Positions 12,471-24,365 of a stretch of DNA of 64,000 nucleotides are shown one piece after another (positions within the stretch are counted from its first letter, which is position 1; each line of letters starts with the position of its first letter). The notes beneath the pieces were generated by a model. That model was given only the letters and a program-made list of their open reading frames with translations, searched no databases and was not told the DNA's origin. This DNA is from Alnus glutinosa. Lineage: Eukaryota > Streptophyta > Magnoliopsida > Fagales > Betulaceae. The stretch is taken from positions 1,550,001 through 1,614,000 of the forward strand of contig NC_084896.1 of NCBI RefSeq assembly GCF_958979055.1, in the 5' to 3' direction. The position numbers and the translations under genes are program-made.

Positions 12471-14009
12471 CAACTGCTGAATAATGTTAGGGTTTTATTA
12501 AGTTGGTCATTAAAAGTTTCATGGGGCTTGATCTTGATCTTCTTTGCCTGTTGCTTATATTAGTGCAAGGCATGTCATGAACAAAATGAGCTGCATGTTC
12601 TTTTTGATGAAACTTTCTTCCATATATGATATATATATACTATTTTGCATGTGATTTGTTGGAAATATACAAGGCAAGAGGAGAAGTTTACACCATTTAT
12701 TTGCTTGAATTGCTTTTGCATGCTGCAGGCCGACAGTACTCCAAGTTCGTCAATGAGTTGGCTACAGAAGCTGATGCAATATTTAACGAGGTTTGTTGAT
12801 CTTATTTCCTTTTCCTTTTATTTTTTGCTTGTGTGTGGGGGTGGGGTGGGGGTGTTCTTTCTTCTTGTAGCCGTTTCATGTGATATGCATGCATGATAAA
12901 AAGCACTAGGGATGAATTGTACCGTTATAACATATCTGAAAAAGTTTGCCCTTTCTCTGAAAAATTGCTGACAGAACATTAAGGCAGTTAAATAAGCTCA
13001 AGGGATACGAAATGATGAACAATTCTAAAACTTTTACAGCTGGGTTTAAACTCTCTTTAATCAATAAGTGATGCTCCAACATGTAGAATATATAATTAAA
13101 ACGAGCGGTGAATTATTAGAACATGCATGGTTCGAATTTAGGATCTCAGTTGTGATACCGTATTGAATAATCAAGTGTTTCAAAAGTTTTAATCGATAAG
13201 AAATGAAGAATTTAATAATATAATTTATAATTTAAATCATGTAATTTAGTTTGATGAATCCATAGGGTTAATAAACTTGCACAACAATCTTCCTTATTTG
13301 TCAGTTTCGCTGATTTGTTTTCCTGAGTTTTTACTGGTCAGGAAATACAATAGAAACCATCTCCTAATTTTGATTTTGAATTTAGGATCGATCTGCTACG
13401 ATACCGTGTTAAATAATGAATTGTTCTAAAAGCTTAAACTAATTATAAAAATGATGAATTTAGTTATTTAATTTATAATCTAACAGTAATCATACAAATT
13501 TAGTTTGATGAATATATAAGGTTTAACTTGCACAATAATCTTCCTAATTTGTCAATTTTGCCGATTTATTTTTATGAGTTTTTATTGGCTAGGAAATACA
13601 ACAAAAACCATCACCTTTTTAATTTCGAATTTAAGATTTTTGTTTTGATACCATGTTAAATAATCAATTATTCCAAAAACTCAAATTGATCATAAGAAAT
13701 GATGAATTCAATAATTTAATTTATAATCTAATAGTAATCATGTAAATTTAGTTTGATGAATAGGGTTTAATGAACAATTGCACAAAAATCTTCCTTTTTA
13801 TATATGATTTATTTTTTTGAGTTTTTACTGGCTAGGGAATACCACAGAAACGATCTCCTTCTGATTTCTTGTTAGAACAGCAACCATCTCGCCACAATGA
13901 AGAGGACACAATCCATGAAAGGCTTCTCAAGGCTAACACCAAAGACTATGGAAGCTATGATCCATCACCAGCTTTTGTGAAGCCTCCTTTCAAACTCATA
14001 CCCAACTGA
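12218..14009 (+). CDS. CIF-type sulfated peptide precursor (CASPARIAN STRIP INTEGRITY FACTOR family)
   Basis: Three exons (12218-12299, 12729-12790, 13836-14009) encode 105 residues. Residues 1-27 (MALIHLLKNF...STCLA) are a clear secretion signal. A variable, charged pro-region follows. The last 21 residues begin DYGSYDPSP and end KPPFKLIPN*, matching the CIF signature: an N-terminal Asp-Tyr for tyrosine sulfation by TPST, an internal PSP, and an invariant PPFKLIPN C-terminus at the stop. In Arabidopsis such peptides bind the receptors GSO1/SGN3 and GSO2, which control the Casparian strip, embryonic cuticle and pollen wall. The YDPSP variant may point to the CIF3/CIF4 branch rather than the root CIF1/CIF2 branch, but that is a guess. 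Intron 1 has a CA/TA microsatellite. Intron 2 carries tandem copies of its own 3' end with the exon 3 edge. Family call is strong; subtype is not settled. Confidence 0.9.
12390..12466. repeat. Compound (CA)n(TA)n microsatellite in CIF intron 1
   Basis: About 17 CA units run directly into about 22 TA units. It lies in intron 1 of the CIF precursor and is likely length-variable between individuals. Confidence 0.95.
13248..13865 (+). repeat. Tandem triplication of the intron 2 acceptor/exon 3 edge of the CIF gene
   Basis: Three units start at TAGTTTGATGAAT (about 13248, 13502, 13749), a period of about 250 bp. Each has the same intron tail (GAGTTTTTA[CT]TGG) followed by AG and an exon-3-like start. 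Only the third is the true exon (13836, GGAATACCACAG...). The first two acceptor-like sites, followed by exon-like sequence from 13342 and 13593, would run into stop codons quickly. TRIM-derived sequence (GATACCGTGTTAAATAAT..., then AATTTATAATCTAACAG) is part of the repeated unit. The gene thus holds two decoy exon starts. Confidence 0.8.
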
Positions 14010-17000
14010 TGCTTTAGCCTTACAGATTGGCAGTCTGAGTGGTAGTATCTAAATAAAGAAACATCTAGCTCTTTCTATATTATATTATATGGCATACAAA
14101 AAAAAAAAAAAAAAAAACCCTAAGTTTTGAACCCTCATATGTGTAATATATATATATAGTTTCTTTATTAGAAGAATGTGTGTCAAATTTAGTTATGTGG
14201 TATGTGTATACTAATAGTGAACTACATGAAGTGTATTGTGTTCTGTCTATCCGTAATATAATATATATAATGAGGTTACATTTATCCATGTCCATCTGTT
14301 GATTATGCACTGGTCGACAAAGTTTTCTTTTGAACTGGGTTTGAAGAATTTTTTTCAATCCAGTCTATTAAAATGACATGTGTTTTCAAAGGATATGTAT
14401 GTGAAAATCATATGCGCGCATGTTCTATTAAAAATACATGTAAAAATCACATGCTCTATCCATACATGTGTTAGTTTAATAGACTAGCTAGCTGAACTCT
14501 TGTTTCAGAAAATGCCTGCAATAATAATGACTCTCTCCAGGGGAAAAGAAGGAGAAAAAAAAAAAAAAAAGAATCTAGGAGGAAGGGTGAAATTAATGAA
14601 GAAAATGAAAAGTATTATATGCAACAAATGGCCGTGGTGGAGATAGAATTTTCCTTCATAGAGGCAAAAATAAAGTACTCTAAAACAAAATTACAGTTAA
14701 GTATGATCCATTAGTTAAAAAAATTAAAATCTTTGTTTTGCTTATATTTGTAATATTTTAAAATAAATGTGTTATGCCGCACATACAGTTGGCACATGAC
14801 GAGAGCCACGTGACATTAATTGATTGGTTTGACGCGGTTTACTGTTAATTAATTGGAGGGTAGATTAACGGAACAATAGACTTATTTGAAACTAGAGAAA
14901 AACTTAATTAAGGACCTAATTGTCGAAATTGAAACCACAAGAATTAAACCTAATTAAGGACTAGATTTGATATTTCCCTTATCGTTATGCACATTGTATT
15001 AGTGTTTTAGAATATATCCAGGGTAGCTCAAATCCGAGTTTCACCCAAATTGCTTAACAAGCAAGAGGTCGAGGGTTTGTGGATTTTAGAATTTTGTTTT
15101 CGGTGTTTCATAGTGCTTATTGATTGTTTCTCACGTACCACGAGCTTTAGGGATAACTAACTCCATTCCAAGAACATAAGTATGAAATGTTGAAAAATTC
15201 TCTGCAAAAAAGAAAAAAACACACACACACACACTTGAGTACGTAGGACTTAATGCAGCCATTTATAGATGGGTGTTTTCAAAAAATTTACGCCTGAAAA
15301 TATTGTTCTATACCCGAGGAAGATGATATGGCGGTAGGGTTATGTGTATCGACTGCATCTGATTCGGAAATGCTTTTTTTGGCTTCCGCTTATTAAAGTA
15401 TTGATTAAATTATTAAATTTATCTTTTCCTGTCATTTTAAGCTTTTGGGATAAATGGTGATCTAACACTGCTTTCACCAAAGTCGAAACAGTTGAAAAAC
15501 CTCCGACGGAGGTGATTCCGAGTTGCCTCCGCCTCTAAAAGGTCGGAGTTGGATGGAATAGTCGGAGATGGGTCGGAGACTTACTGATTTTTGCCTACCC
15601 TTTAAGGTTTCACTTTTTCTTTTTCTTTTTTTTTTTTTTGACAAGTTAACATGGATTAAACTAAAGAAGACACAAAATCACCTAGACTAATAGTGATAGG
15701 AAGAGCTGAGATGGGTTACCATATGGTTGTGGGGTGAGGCCCACTAGATCGACAAGATTGTGGAATGCAGAAGTTTGCGGAGCAATCGATCTTTCTTGCA
15801 ATCTTTAGCTGGTGTGGCTTCCAACGTTTAACTAAGTTTTCTTCTAACATAATTTATAAAATTGTTATATGTCTCTTAGCATGTAAGGAATACATATTTT
15901 TTTCTTAATAACATGTGAGAAATACATACTTTTTTAGTAGCTATAAGTTTTAGATTTGGCAAATCTAGTGTCAAATGTAATGTTTAAGTTTAGGGTTGAA
16001 TCGGTGAAAATTCGGTGCTGAAATTAAGAGATAGAAGATTCGAATGAAATGACTCTAGTTCAATTGAGAATGTGCGTCAAGTTTTTACAAAGTTCTAGAA
16101 TGCCTCGACCACGGTCATGATCGCATCCGATTTGAATGCGATATTAAAGGCACTTGTAGTAAGCCTCGATCGTAGTCTTGTTCGAACAAAAGGATCTTAG
16201 AATACCTCAATTAAAGTGGTAGTTGAACCATGTTCGATTGTCACTCAAAAAAATTGTGAAACCTAAGATCTCGTTCGAATGAGATTGCGATTGCGATATA
16301 CTGTGTAAAACCTTAGCCAACTTAGCCCAAAAGAATTCAATTTTCTCCCTACTTATGTTGGCCTCGTAAGTTACGACTTTCATAACTTGGAAATATTATT
16401 TTTCATTGTTCTTGGAGATGTTTTTAAATGCCTTTTGAGCCTTAAACAATGTAATAATTTTCATTATACAAATCACAAAAAAGCCTATAGTCACTAGAGT
16501 TCTAGAACCATTGTGGTGGGAGGTGAACGAATCATTTGATTGGCTGACCACTCAAGTGATTTTACTTTTAAAGAATTCTTCAAAAAGTTATCCACTTTGT
16601 TATTAAAATCTCTATGTTGATTTTTTTATGTTTGCTTTAATTTTGGTATTGATATTTGTGGTGTTTGGCTTTAAAATTGATAACTTTGTCCCATACTTTA
16701 TACTTGCCATGGCCTTTGTGGACGGCCTGATCAGCGTAATGCTTGATGACACTTCTAAAGTTGGTTGGAAGAAATTTCTTCAATCTAGTATATTAAATTG
16801 GCATGCCCTTAGAGCATATGATTCTCACATATATTTTTAAAATGTCTAAAATGCTCTTTGAACATATATCACATGTTCTATTAATCTTGTTAAAAATGTA
16901 TGTAAAAATCCTTTGCTCCAAACACAAATGTCAAGTTTCAAGTAATGCTACTCTTTACACTTATTTATTACACTCATTTCATACCGGCTGATGTGACTTT

Positions 17001-17252
17001 TCTTATCCGCCACTTAAAAATAATAGAAGAAGACTCACATGCAGACAAAATTAAATTGAGGTGGGAAGGGAATATAGCTAATGAAATTCCACATATTATA
17101 CAAGATGAAAATAGCCCTGCAATTGCTTTTCAGTATGCACAAACTTCAGATCCTCTTAACTGATTCTTTGCAGTCAATTTTTTTGAATTATAAAGGTCCA
17201 TCTACATCCTTCAGGGAATAGTCTTTTACATATTACAGTTCAGTGCAAATGT
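14010..17252. other. Intergenic, no gene
   Basis: AT-rich spacer. It holds a TRIM LTR-like fragment (about 15392-15462, ending GGGATAAATGGTGATCTAACA), dispersed repeat pieces at 14335-14480 and 16765-16935 that share ACATGTG/CACATGT-rich sequence, and three weakly similar ~60-bp units around 16090-16240 (CCTCGACCACGG, CCTCGATCGTAG, CCTCAATTAAAG). A run of open codons at 16628-16840 shows no family features. Confidence 0.55.
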
Positions 17253-20200
17253 TCACTGCCATTGTAATGAATCTACAGCTTGTTGGTGAACCTGTTTGTC
17301 CCCAGCCGCCAATACGTTAAAACCTGGAAAATACGGCGATAAGCATCGGGGCATTTTACAACTAAAATCATCAATATGATTTGACCATGCAAATCAGCTG
17401 CAAAACCAGAATGAAATGAATTTTATGGTCACTGCGAAAAAGAAAACATTGCAGATAATAAGCGTACTTGTTGCACTTGAATCTGGAGAAGCCACCCAGT
17501 GAAGCTGGTTTCCTTTCCAATCAGTGATAACACCCCCAGCACCTTCTATTACAGGTATTAGTGAAAGGAAATCGTATGGCTGTGAAAAAGAAAAAATTAC
17601 AATGCTGATTAGATGAGAGCATTTTTTTTTTAATAAGATTGATTAGATGAGAGCATTATAGCTATATTTTCTGCATAAGATCATTAACAAACCAAAAAGA
17701 TTGCAGACAAGGAAAAACCCTGGTAAATATGTCTGAGGTAGTTTCCCCAGTAACCCCCAAAAATTATCAGAATTTCTTTTCCAGCCTATTTGTTTTCTTG
17801 GAAAAACCTGGACACAACTATCTACTTGAAAGGTACCTATACCCATAGCCACACGTCCAGAGTGCCTTAGTCATATAGCAACAATGTAAAACAAAAATGT
17901 CCACAGCTTACCTTCAGACTAGACTCAACAACAAGATCCACAAAACCGGAAGCCAAAAGAGCATAAGCATAGCAGTCACAGCCATATAATGGCACTTTTA
18001 CCTGCAAATCATAGAAGAGTCGGAAAAGAAAATTGGCTATCAATAAATCTATATTTCATTTTGTTTTGCAGTATAAGAGGTGTAATGTCTAATTTGTTTA
18101 CTGGGAAACCATTAAATTTGATCAAAAGTCTCATTTTTGCTCAAAATATCAACAAATTGTACACTGCAAGACATCCGGTGACAGAACTTAAAATTGGCCC
18201 AAAATTTTGTCAGGAAGGCTGGTGGAGAGGTGCATAAACATAAAATGAAGTAAAGAGGAAAAAAATAAGTAAACATAAACACTATCAGAAACAGTCAAAC
18301 TAATCAAATTATCATGATTTTCTTACAGATTTATCACATCATAAGCACATCATAGCAGTATCAGATATTACTGGGAAATATTCTTCATGCCACAAGCAAC
18401 CTCCTTTTCAAAATCAATTTTAAGCAGATAAATGCAGACCTTGTTTCTAACACGAGCAAATGCTTCTACTGCATCTCCGCTGAATAGATGAGGACTTGTA
18501 GTGTACCTAAACAGAGAAAATGAAAGAGAAGAAATGCAAAAAGAAAATGGGTTATAGATCCACTACTTACAAAACTTATGCACGAACAGTTTCAATGTCC
18601 TCCCAAAAAAAACGCAGATGCAAGGAAAAAACATCACATGTACTATTTCCTGTACACTTTTTTTTCTGCTTCAGAAGAAATATAGTAATCATACAAGTAG
18701 GCTTGTGACAGTTTTGCACAAGAGCGAGTAGACAATTCTTGTCCATTTAGTGTTGTTCTCCTTCCACTTATTCCAATCCATCTCTCTCTTAGAATAGGCT
18801 GATTGATTATGCCAAGAATCTGAAAAAACATGCTTATAATTTTTAGAAGTTTGTGACTAATTTCACAAGAAGAACTAACCAGGCAATTATCTAAATTTCC
18901 ACATTTCCACTCATGAGACAATACGTGACAAATTAAATGAACGAAATCTAGTACAAGAATATTTGAAAGGTAATACAACTCACATGCCCCAGAGACTAGG
19001 TTGCATGCTTAATTAGGGCGAAAAACCTTATCAACCGACAGCAATATATACTGAAGTGACAAGGACTGATTTTCTTTCCCTTCCTTCCTCACTTACTTTT
19101 TAAAATTTTCTAAAAATAGTATTTTATCTTTCAAATATATATAAAAAAAAAAATTAATAAAAAATCCTACATTTTCTATTAAACCAAAATAATGCAACTC
19201 CAAATTATGAACTAAGAAAGCAGCTGAGGAATTCTTACCGGTTTACCCCTGTATAACAGAGCAATGAGGGTACCAAACAATGGTTTTCCTGGAATAAATA
19301 CAAGTTAAATTATTTGTGTATAATTCAAAAAGCTTTCAACCTCAATGATGATAATATTTCAAGAAAATAAAGAAAAATACCAGTGATGAAACTCTTTGTT
19401 CCATCTATTGGATCTAAAACCCAAACATAGTCCGCAAACTTCTCTTCGCACCTCCACCCATTCTCCTCTCCGTAACTGCAATTTCAATTTCAAATCTTTT
19501 GATAAGTTAGCATCGCATAAAATAATAATAATAATAATAATAAAATTAAAAAAAAAAAACTGACGATTTTCATTTTTTGGACTGGTAATTTACACATGGA
19601 CACTGTGAATTTTTGAATCCACAACATTTCTTTAACTTCCATTTGATTTTTAAGGAGAAGATAGGAAAGGAAAAACAATAATAATAATAATCTGAACTTT
19701 AGATGATTTATTATCTGGGACTTGAGAGTCTGAAGTCAATACGCAACTAGCCCAAAACAACAACTTGGTATAGAGTAGGTAGACTTTTCATTCTTTTGTA
19801 AGGGAAAAAAAGAAAAAAAGTACAAGGACTTAGCAGATTTTCTTGCAGCTTGAATTATGTAGTTCTTTTTTCTTTATTATTTTTTTTTTTGTGGAGGGGG
19901 GGCAGAGATCCGGAAGAGCTGTAAATGAAAGGGCCCAGGGTCATCACTTACATTGCATGAGAAGGAAAACTCTCTAGTATAATTGAAACCATAGATTCCT
20001 CTGCTGATTGGTCTGCAATTGTTACAGGACCTGCAGCGAATCAAGTAAAAATATGACAAAAGACCTAATGTGACAACTAAGTCTAAATAAGCCACACACT
20101 ATTATTCTTAGCCTGGGTATTTACAAAAGTAGAGAAAGAAAAGGACTTCAATTTGCCATCCTTTAAAATTATGGCCTTCCAGGACCAAACTAAACAAATA

Positions 20201-21153
20201 GTCTCTGTTGAACTAAGCCTACAGAATGCAAGTACCTCAGTTTAAGCAAAATAAATGGCATAAAAGCATGAAAATTTAGAAATTTGATTTGATCATATTT
20301 CACTTTCCTCAGTATTCTCAGAAACCCAGTAAGGGTTGACAGGATTAATTGAACTGCTGATCAAAAAGAGGGCTAATTGAACCACATGACCTCATATTTC
20401 TAATCAGCAACTTACCCTAATCATCCTTATCTAATACTTGCTGGTAGATATTCCCACTACACTTGATGTGAGCTATTAATTTAGCTTAATCAATGCATAA
20501 CAAACCATGTTTAGATCTCCTATATGAGTTATTCAAATTTTGGACCATCAGAACAGCATAAGCTACAGATATTTAAGTTTTTTATTATAATTATTTTTGA
20601 ATTCTTCTCAATTTTCAAGATTTAACATTGAACACAACCCACCTACCATTTGGATTTGTCCATGCAAGTTCTCGATATCTGACAAGAAAACCGCAAAAAA
20701 AAAAAAAAAAACACTTTCTTTTCCTCGATTTTGTCATTTGAAGCACATGATTCCAATCCAATCGAAAATCAAAAACCCATTTCCCAGTCTGAGATATGAA
20801 GGGCTTAATCATAGTGGCTTACTCAGATCCTCCTTGTCGATAATATCGAACTTCTTCCGGAAGTACTTCCGAATGACTTCTCCGGCGGCGTCGGCGACAT
20901 CGTTGGCGACCTGGGCAAAGCGGTCGAGCTCGGAATCTTGAACTGCGTCGGCGATGAGGCCGTTGGAGAGCTCGGAGTTGGAGGCCATTGCGTGTCGGCG
21001 AGAGAGCGAGAGAGAGAGTGGGGAGCAAAGGTTTGGGACTTGGTTGAACGTGAGGGACGAGGTGGGAATGGTGGTGTGAGTGCGAATCAAAGGGTTGGGA
21101 GAGAAGAAGAGGAACGAAGGGTTTTTGGAGAGAAGGTGGGTCTGTGTCATCAT
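17253..21153 (-). CDS. HISN7: Histidinol-phosphate phosphatase (IMPL2/HISN7), plastidic
   Basis: Nine exons on the minus strand (20823-21153, 19952-20030, 19381-19475, 19239-19288, 18695-18819, 18440-18506, 17912-18001, 17468-17579, 17253-17323) join in frame to 339 residues. This is an inositol-monophosphatase-fold enzyme. The N-terminal ~60 residues are rich in Ser, Thr and Pro and fit a plastid transit peptide. The mature part begins near SELDRFAQVANDVADAAGEV. Metal-site motifs are GEEN at 139-142 and VLDPIDGTKSF with Asp158, Asp161, Gly162 and Thr163; GCDCYAYALLASGFVDLV and VIEGAGGVITDWKG follow. The closest family I recognise is Arabidopsis At4g39120, which removes phosphate from histidinol-phosphate, the penultimate step of histidine synthesis, rather than IMP or PAP phosphatases. 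The start is the second Met-rich position upstream of the transit region. An internal Met (RRHAMASNSEL) is an alternative start. Confidence 0.93.
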
Positions 21154-21559
21154 CAATGCAGAGGTTTAAATAGGCGAGACTGAGAGAGAGCAGACAGGAG
21201 TGGGAGACAGTTGAGGCCGATGAGGCGAAGAGTGACGGAGGTGAACTCCTTCTGTTGTTTTCCGGCGCAAACTTTTCCTTAAGTTTAGGAACATAATTTA
21301 AGCCCAAAAAAAAAAAAAAAAAAAAAAGAGAAAGAAAGAAAAACCTTTTTAATGCTCAATATATTATAGGTTAAATACAAATTTATTTTTGGTTTACCAT
21401 CTAATCAAAAAGAGCAAATCCAATTGGTAGACTAAAGTACAACGCAGTAAAAATTAATTTTTAAATTAATGTGTGTGTGTATATATATATATAAAAGTAC
21501 TAATTCAATAATTAAATTTTACTGTTATGTCGTTCAATTCTATGACAGAAATTTACTAA

Positions 21560-22473
21560 TGCTCCGTTTGTTTCGGTGTAAAATGATTTCGGCATTTTTC
21601 GGTGTTTGGTAGGAGCGAAAATAATAGTCAACCGGAAAATGATTTCTGTTTGACCAAAAATGCTTAGTAAATTTCGGAAAATGATTTACGTTTTTTAAAA
21701 GCGTAAATCGTTTTCTAAAGACGCTAGACGCGGTCGATCTATTTTTAAACAGCACAGTCGACGTTCACGTTCAAGCAGCCGACCACCATCGAAATATTGC
21801 CAGTATCGGAATCCGACAACATCCGGTTAATGTCGTCGGAATCTGGCGACGGAATCCGGCCACCTTCGTCGAAATCCGGTCAGCCAGATTTCGGCGACCA
21901 ATCTGACCGGAATCCGGCCGGATTCCGACCATCTGACCGGATCTGGCCAGAGAGTCGGATTCCGACCGGCTGGCCGGATCTGGCCAGAGAGGCCGGTTCC
22001 CGACCGGCTGGCCGGACGGATCTGGCCAGATCCGGCCTCTCTGGCCAGATCCGGCCAGATGGCCAGAATCCGGCCTTTTGTGCCGGATTCCGGCGAAACT
22101 GCCGAAATCCGGCCACTTTCGCCTGAATTTGGCTATCCCAGATTCCGACGAAACTATTCGGATTCCGGCCTTTATCTCGAATTCTAGCTATATTAGCCAG
22201 AATCAGGTAAAAATAGACAGAATCTTGTCGGTCAGTAACCAAATCTCGTCATCGATGATTTTTATATTATTTTACATTAATATTTTTATGTTGTGAATAA
22301 AAATTGATTTTTATAAGTTAATATGATTGAATAAAAATATAAAAAAATATTTGCGATTTTCTGTACGCGCCAAACACCGAAAAATGCTTTCGACGGAAAA
22401 TTGTTTTTCGAAAAATGACTTCTCTGAAACCATTTTATAACGGAAACCATTTTACGTCGAAACAAACGGAGCA
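21560..22473. mobile_element. Non-autonomous TIR element with CCGG-rich core
   Basis: Left end TGCTCCGTTTGTTTCGGTGT is inverted at the right as ACGTCGAAACAAACGGAGCA, with TAA on both sides (21557-21559 and 22474-22476). Deeper arms also pair (GGCATTTTTCGGTGTTTGG and CCAAACACCGAAAAATGC). The central ~21800-22200 is an unusually GC-rich array of GGCCGGAT/ATCCGGCC and TCTGGCCAGA-like palindromic units that produces open frames on both strands; these are repeat artefacts. No transposase is seen. A three-base duplication would suggest a Harbinger-type element, but the assignment is tentative. Confidence 0.75.
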
Positions 22474-22476
22474 TAA

Positions 22477-24324
22477 ATATGAATTTAATTACGACAAGAG
22501 GAATTAAAGGAAGAGGGAAAAAAATTACTTTACAAAAGCTTCTTTCTTTTTCTCTTGTTCAACTTATCTTAAACAATTTTCGATTGCTATCTCCTCGGAT
22601 TTGGACATAGTGCAATAAGTTTATGTATTACATGTAATACAAATAGTTAATGAATGTAAGAGGGCAGGCGAGCTCTGTACCTGTTCGGATAGCCCGAACA
22701 TATTTAAGTTTGTTTGCCCTCTCATATTGATTACCCATACTACATATTATTGAAACAAAAATTACAAAAACTCAAAGAGATAATAGTTACAAGTATTAAA
22801 GAAACAAGAGTTCCAAGAACTTAAAAAATTGAGTTATAATAACTTAAGAGACAGGAGTTACTACATGATAAATTAGATTTATTATTGTTAATGTAGAAGT
22901 AAAAGAGACATGTAACGTTCAGACTCTTTCTCTATAAATATAATCTTATATACAATCAAATGAATCAAAGAAAGATGTAGTAAAAAAAAAGCTTTGACAT
23001 ACGGATCGTAGGTTATAGACCAAACCACCTTAATTTTCTTTCTTAAATTATGTGATCTTATATGTATAATGCAAACAACTAATTACATCATACCTCAGTT
23101 TGCTATCCTATTACGGTCGAATCTCTTGCTGTGATTTCGACAATAGTCGACGATAATGTCGCCGTTAAAAGTGTAAGATATAATTCCTGTTTACATATAT
23201 ATCTACATGCCAAGACCAACTGATTTACCCAACAGCAACAAAACATTTGTCTCAAACACTAACAACAATGGGGAGGAGATTGAAAAAGGATTTGGCCCAT
23301 TTGGGTGCATTTCGGTGATAGTCTCCAACAGTTTCATAAATGCTATTTTTCTAACTTTCCCAAAGCCAAAGCCAAAGCCGTGAAACCTAAAGTAAGCACT
23401 AGATAGTGAAAGCTTGTGCATGCAAACTTGAGAATCATGAGAAATACATTAATATCAATTAGTTATCAGATTGGATGCATTTCCTTTTGAAATGCCAATG
23501 GCTTATGGCCACCAATTGGCCATCCACCAGATGGAGAGGGTGGAATCTACGCAAGCATGAGAACCAGTTGCCACCTTTTGGTACAATAAATATGCACACG
23601 CCTACCCACTCTATTAAATTATCACTTATTTCAAAAGTGTACAAATGTTTGATTAAATTTAATTAATCATTTAATAAATACTTTAACACTTACTTCTCTT
23701 CACATGCAAGTTCAAACCAACACGTGAAATATTTAATTGAAATGTGAGATAAATGAACAAGACAAAGTTTGAACTCAGGACCTCATGTAGATCTAATACC
23801 ATGCTAATAGAAAGATAGAGATAATAATCATTTAATTAATACTTTAACACATTCAATCTTAATCAGAGGCTACAAGCCCACCACATTGCAATCATCTTAA
23901 TTAGAACCATTTTCAAGTAGCCTCTCATATGATTATATTGACTTAATTAAGCACCATCGAAATATCTCTCCTCTCTCAAGGATAAGCATAGCTATTTTCT
24001 CTATTTTGCAAGTGACCCTTCTCCACTCCAGCCGTCCAAAAAAATAAAATTGCTTTAACACAACCTAAAAGATATCCACTTTAATTAGTATCAGACATCC
24101 TTGGTTGTGAAAGCTGATAGGCCACCAAAATTCATTAAAAACCCTAATTTTTGCACCTATATAATTTAGCTAAATAATAGGTTTTAATTAACCAGGTTTT
24201 TTTTGGTAGCAATATTTTCTCTTTTATTTGACCTTTATTAGATATTTTCTTCTAGCTTGACAGTGAGAAGGGACCCCTCTGGTTTGTTTCTGTTCTTTTC
24301 TCGTCTCTACTCTCTAGAAAAGTG

Positions 24325-24365
<41 letters not shown>

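Noticed and set aside
12289-12563. Frames with His-Thr and Ile-Tyr repeats
   Set aside because: Translation of the CA/TA microsatellite in CIF intron 1.
16628-16840. Hydrophobic open frame, possible membrane protein
   Set aside because: AT-rich intergenic sequence; no recognisable family, and it overlaps a dispersed repeat piece.
21797-22242. Long overlapping reading frames rich in Arg, Pro, Gly and Ser
   Set aside because: They are translations of CCGG-type repeats in a TIR element, open on both strands, with no domain.
23203-23421. Candidate small secreted peptide on the minus strand
   Set aside because: No N-terminal signal peptide, no conserved C-terminal motif and no supporting splice structure.
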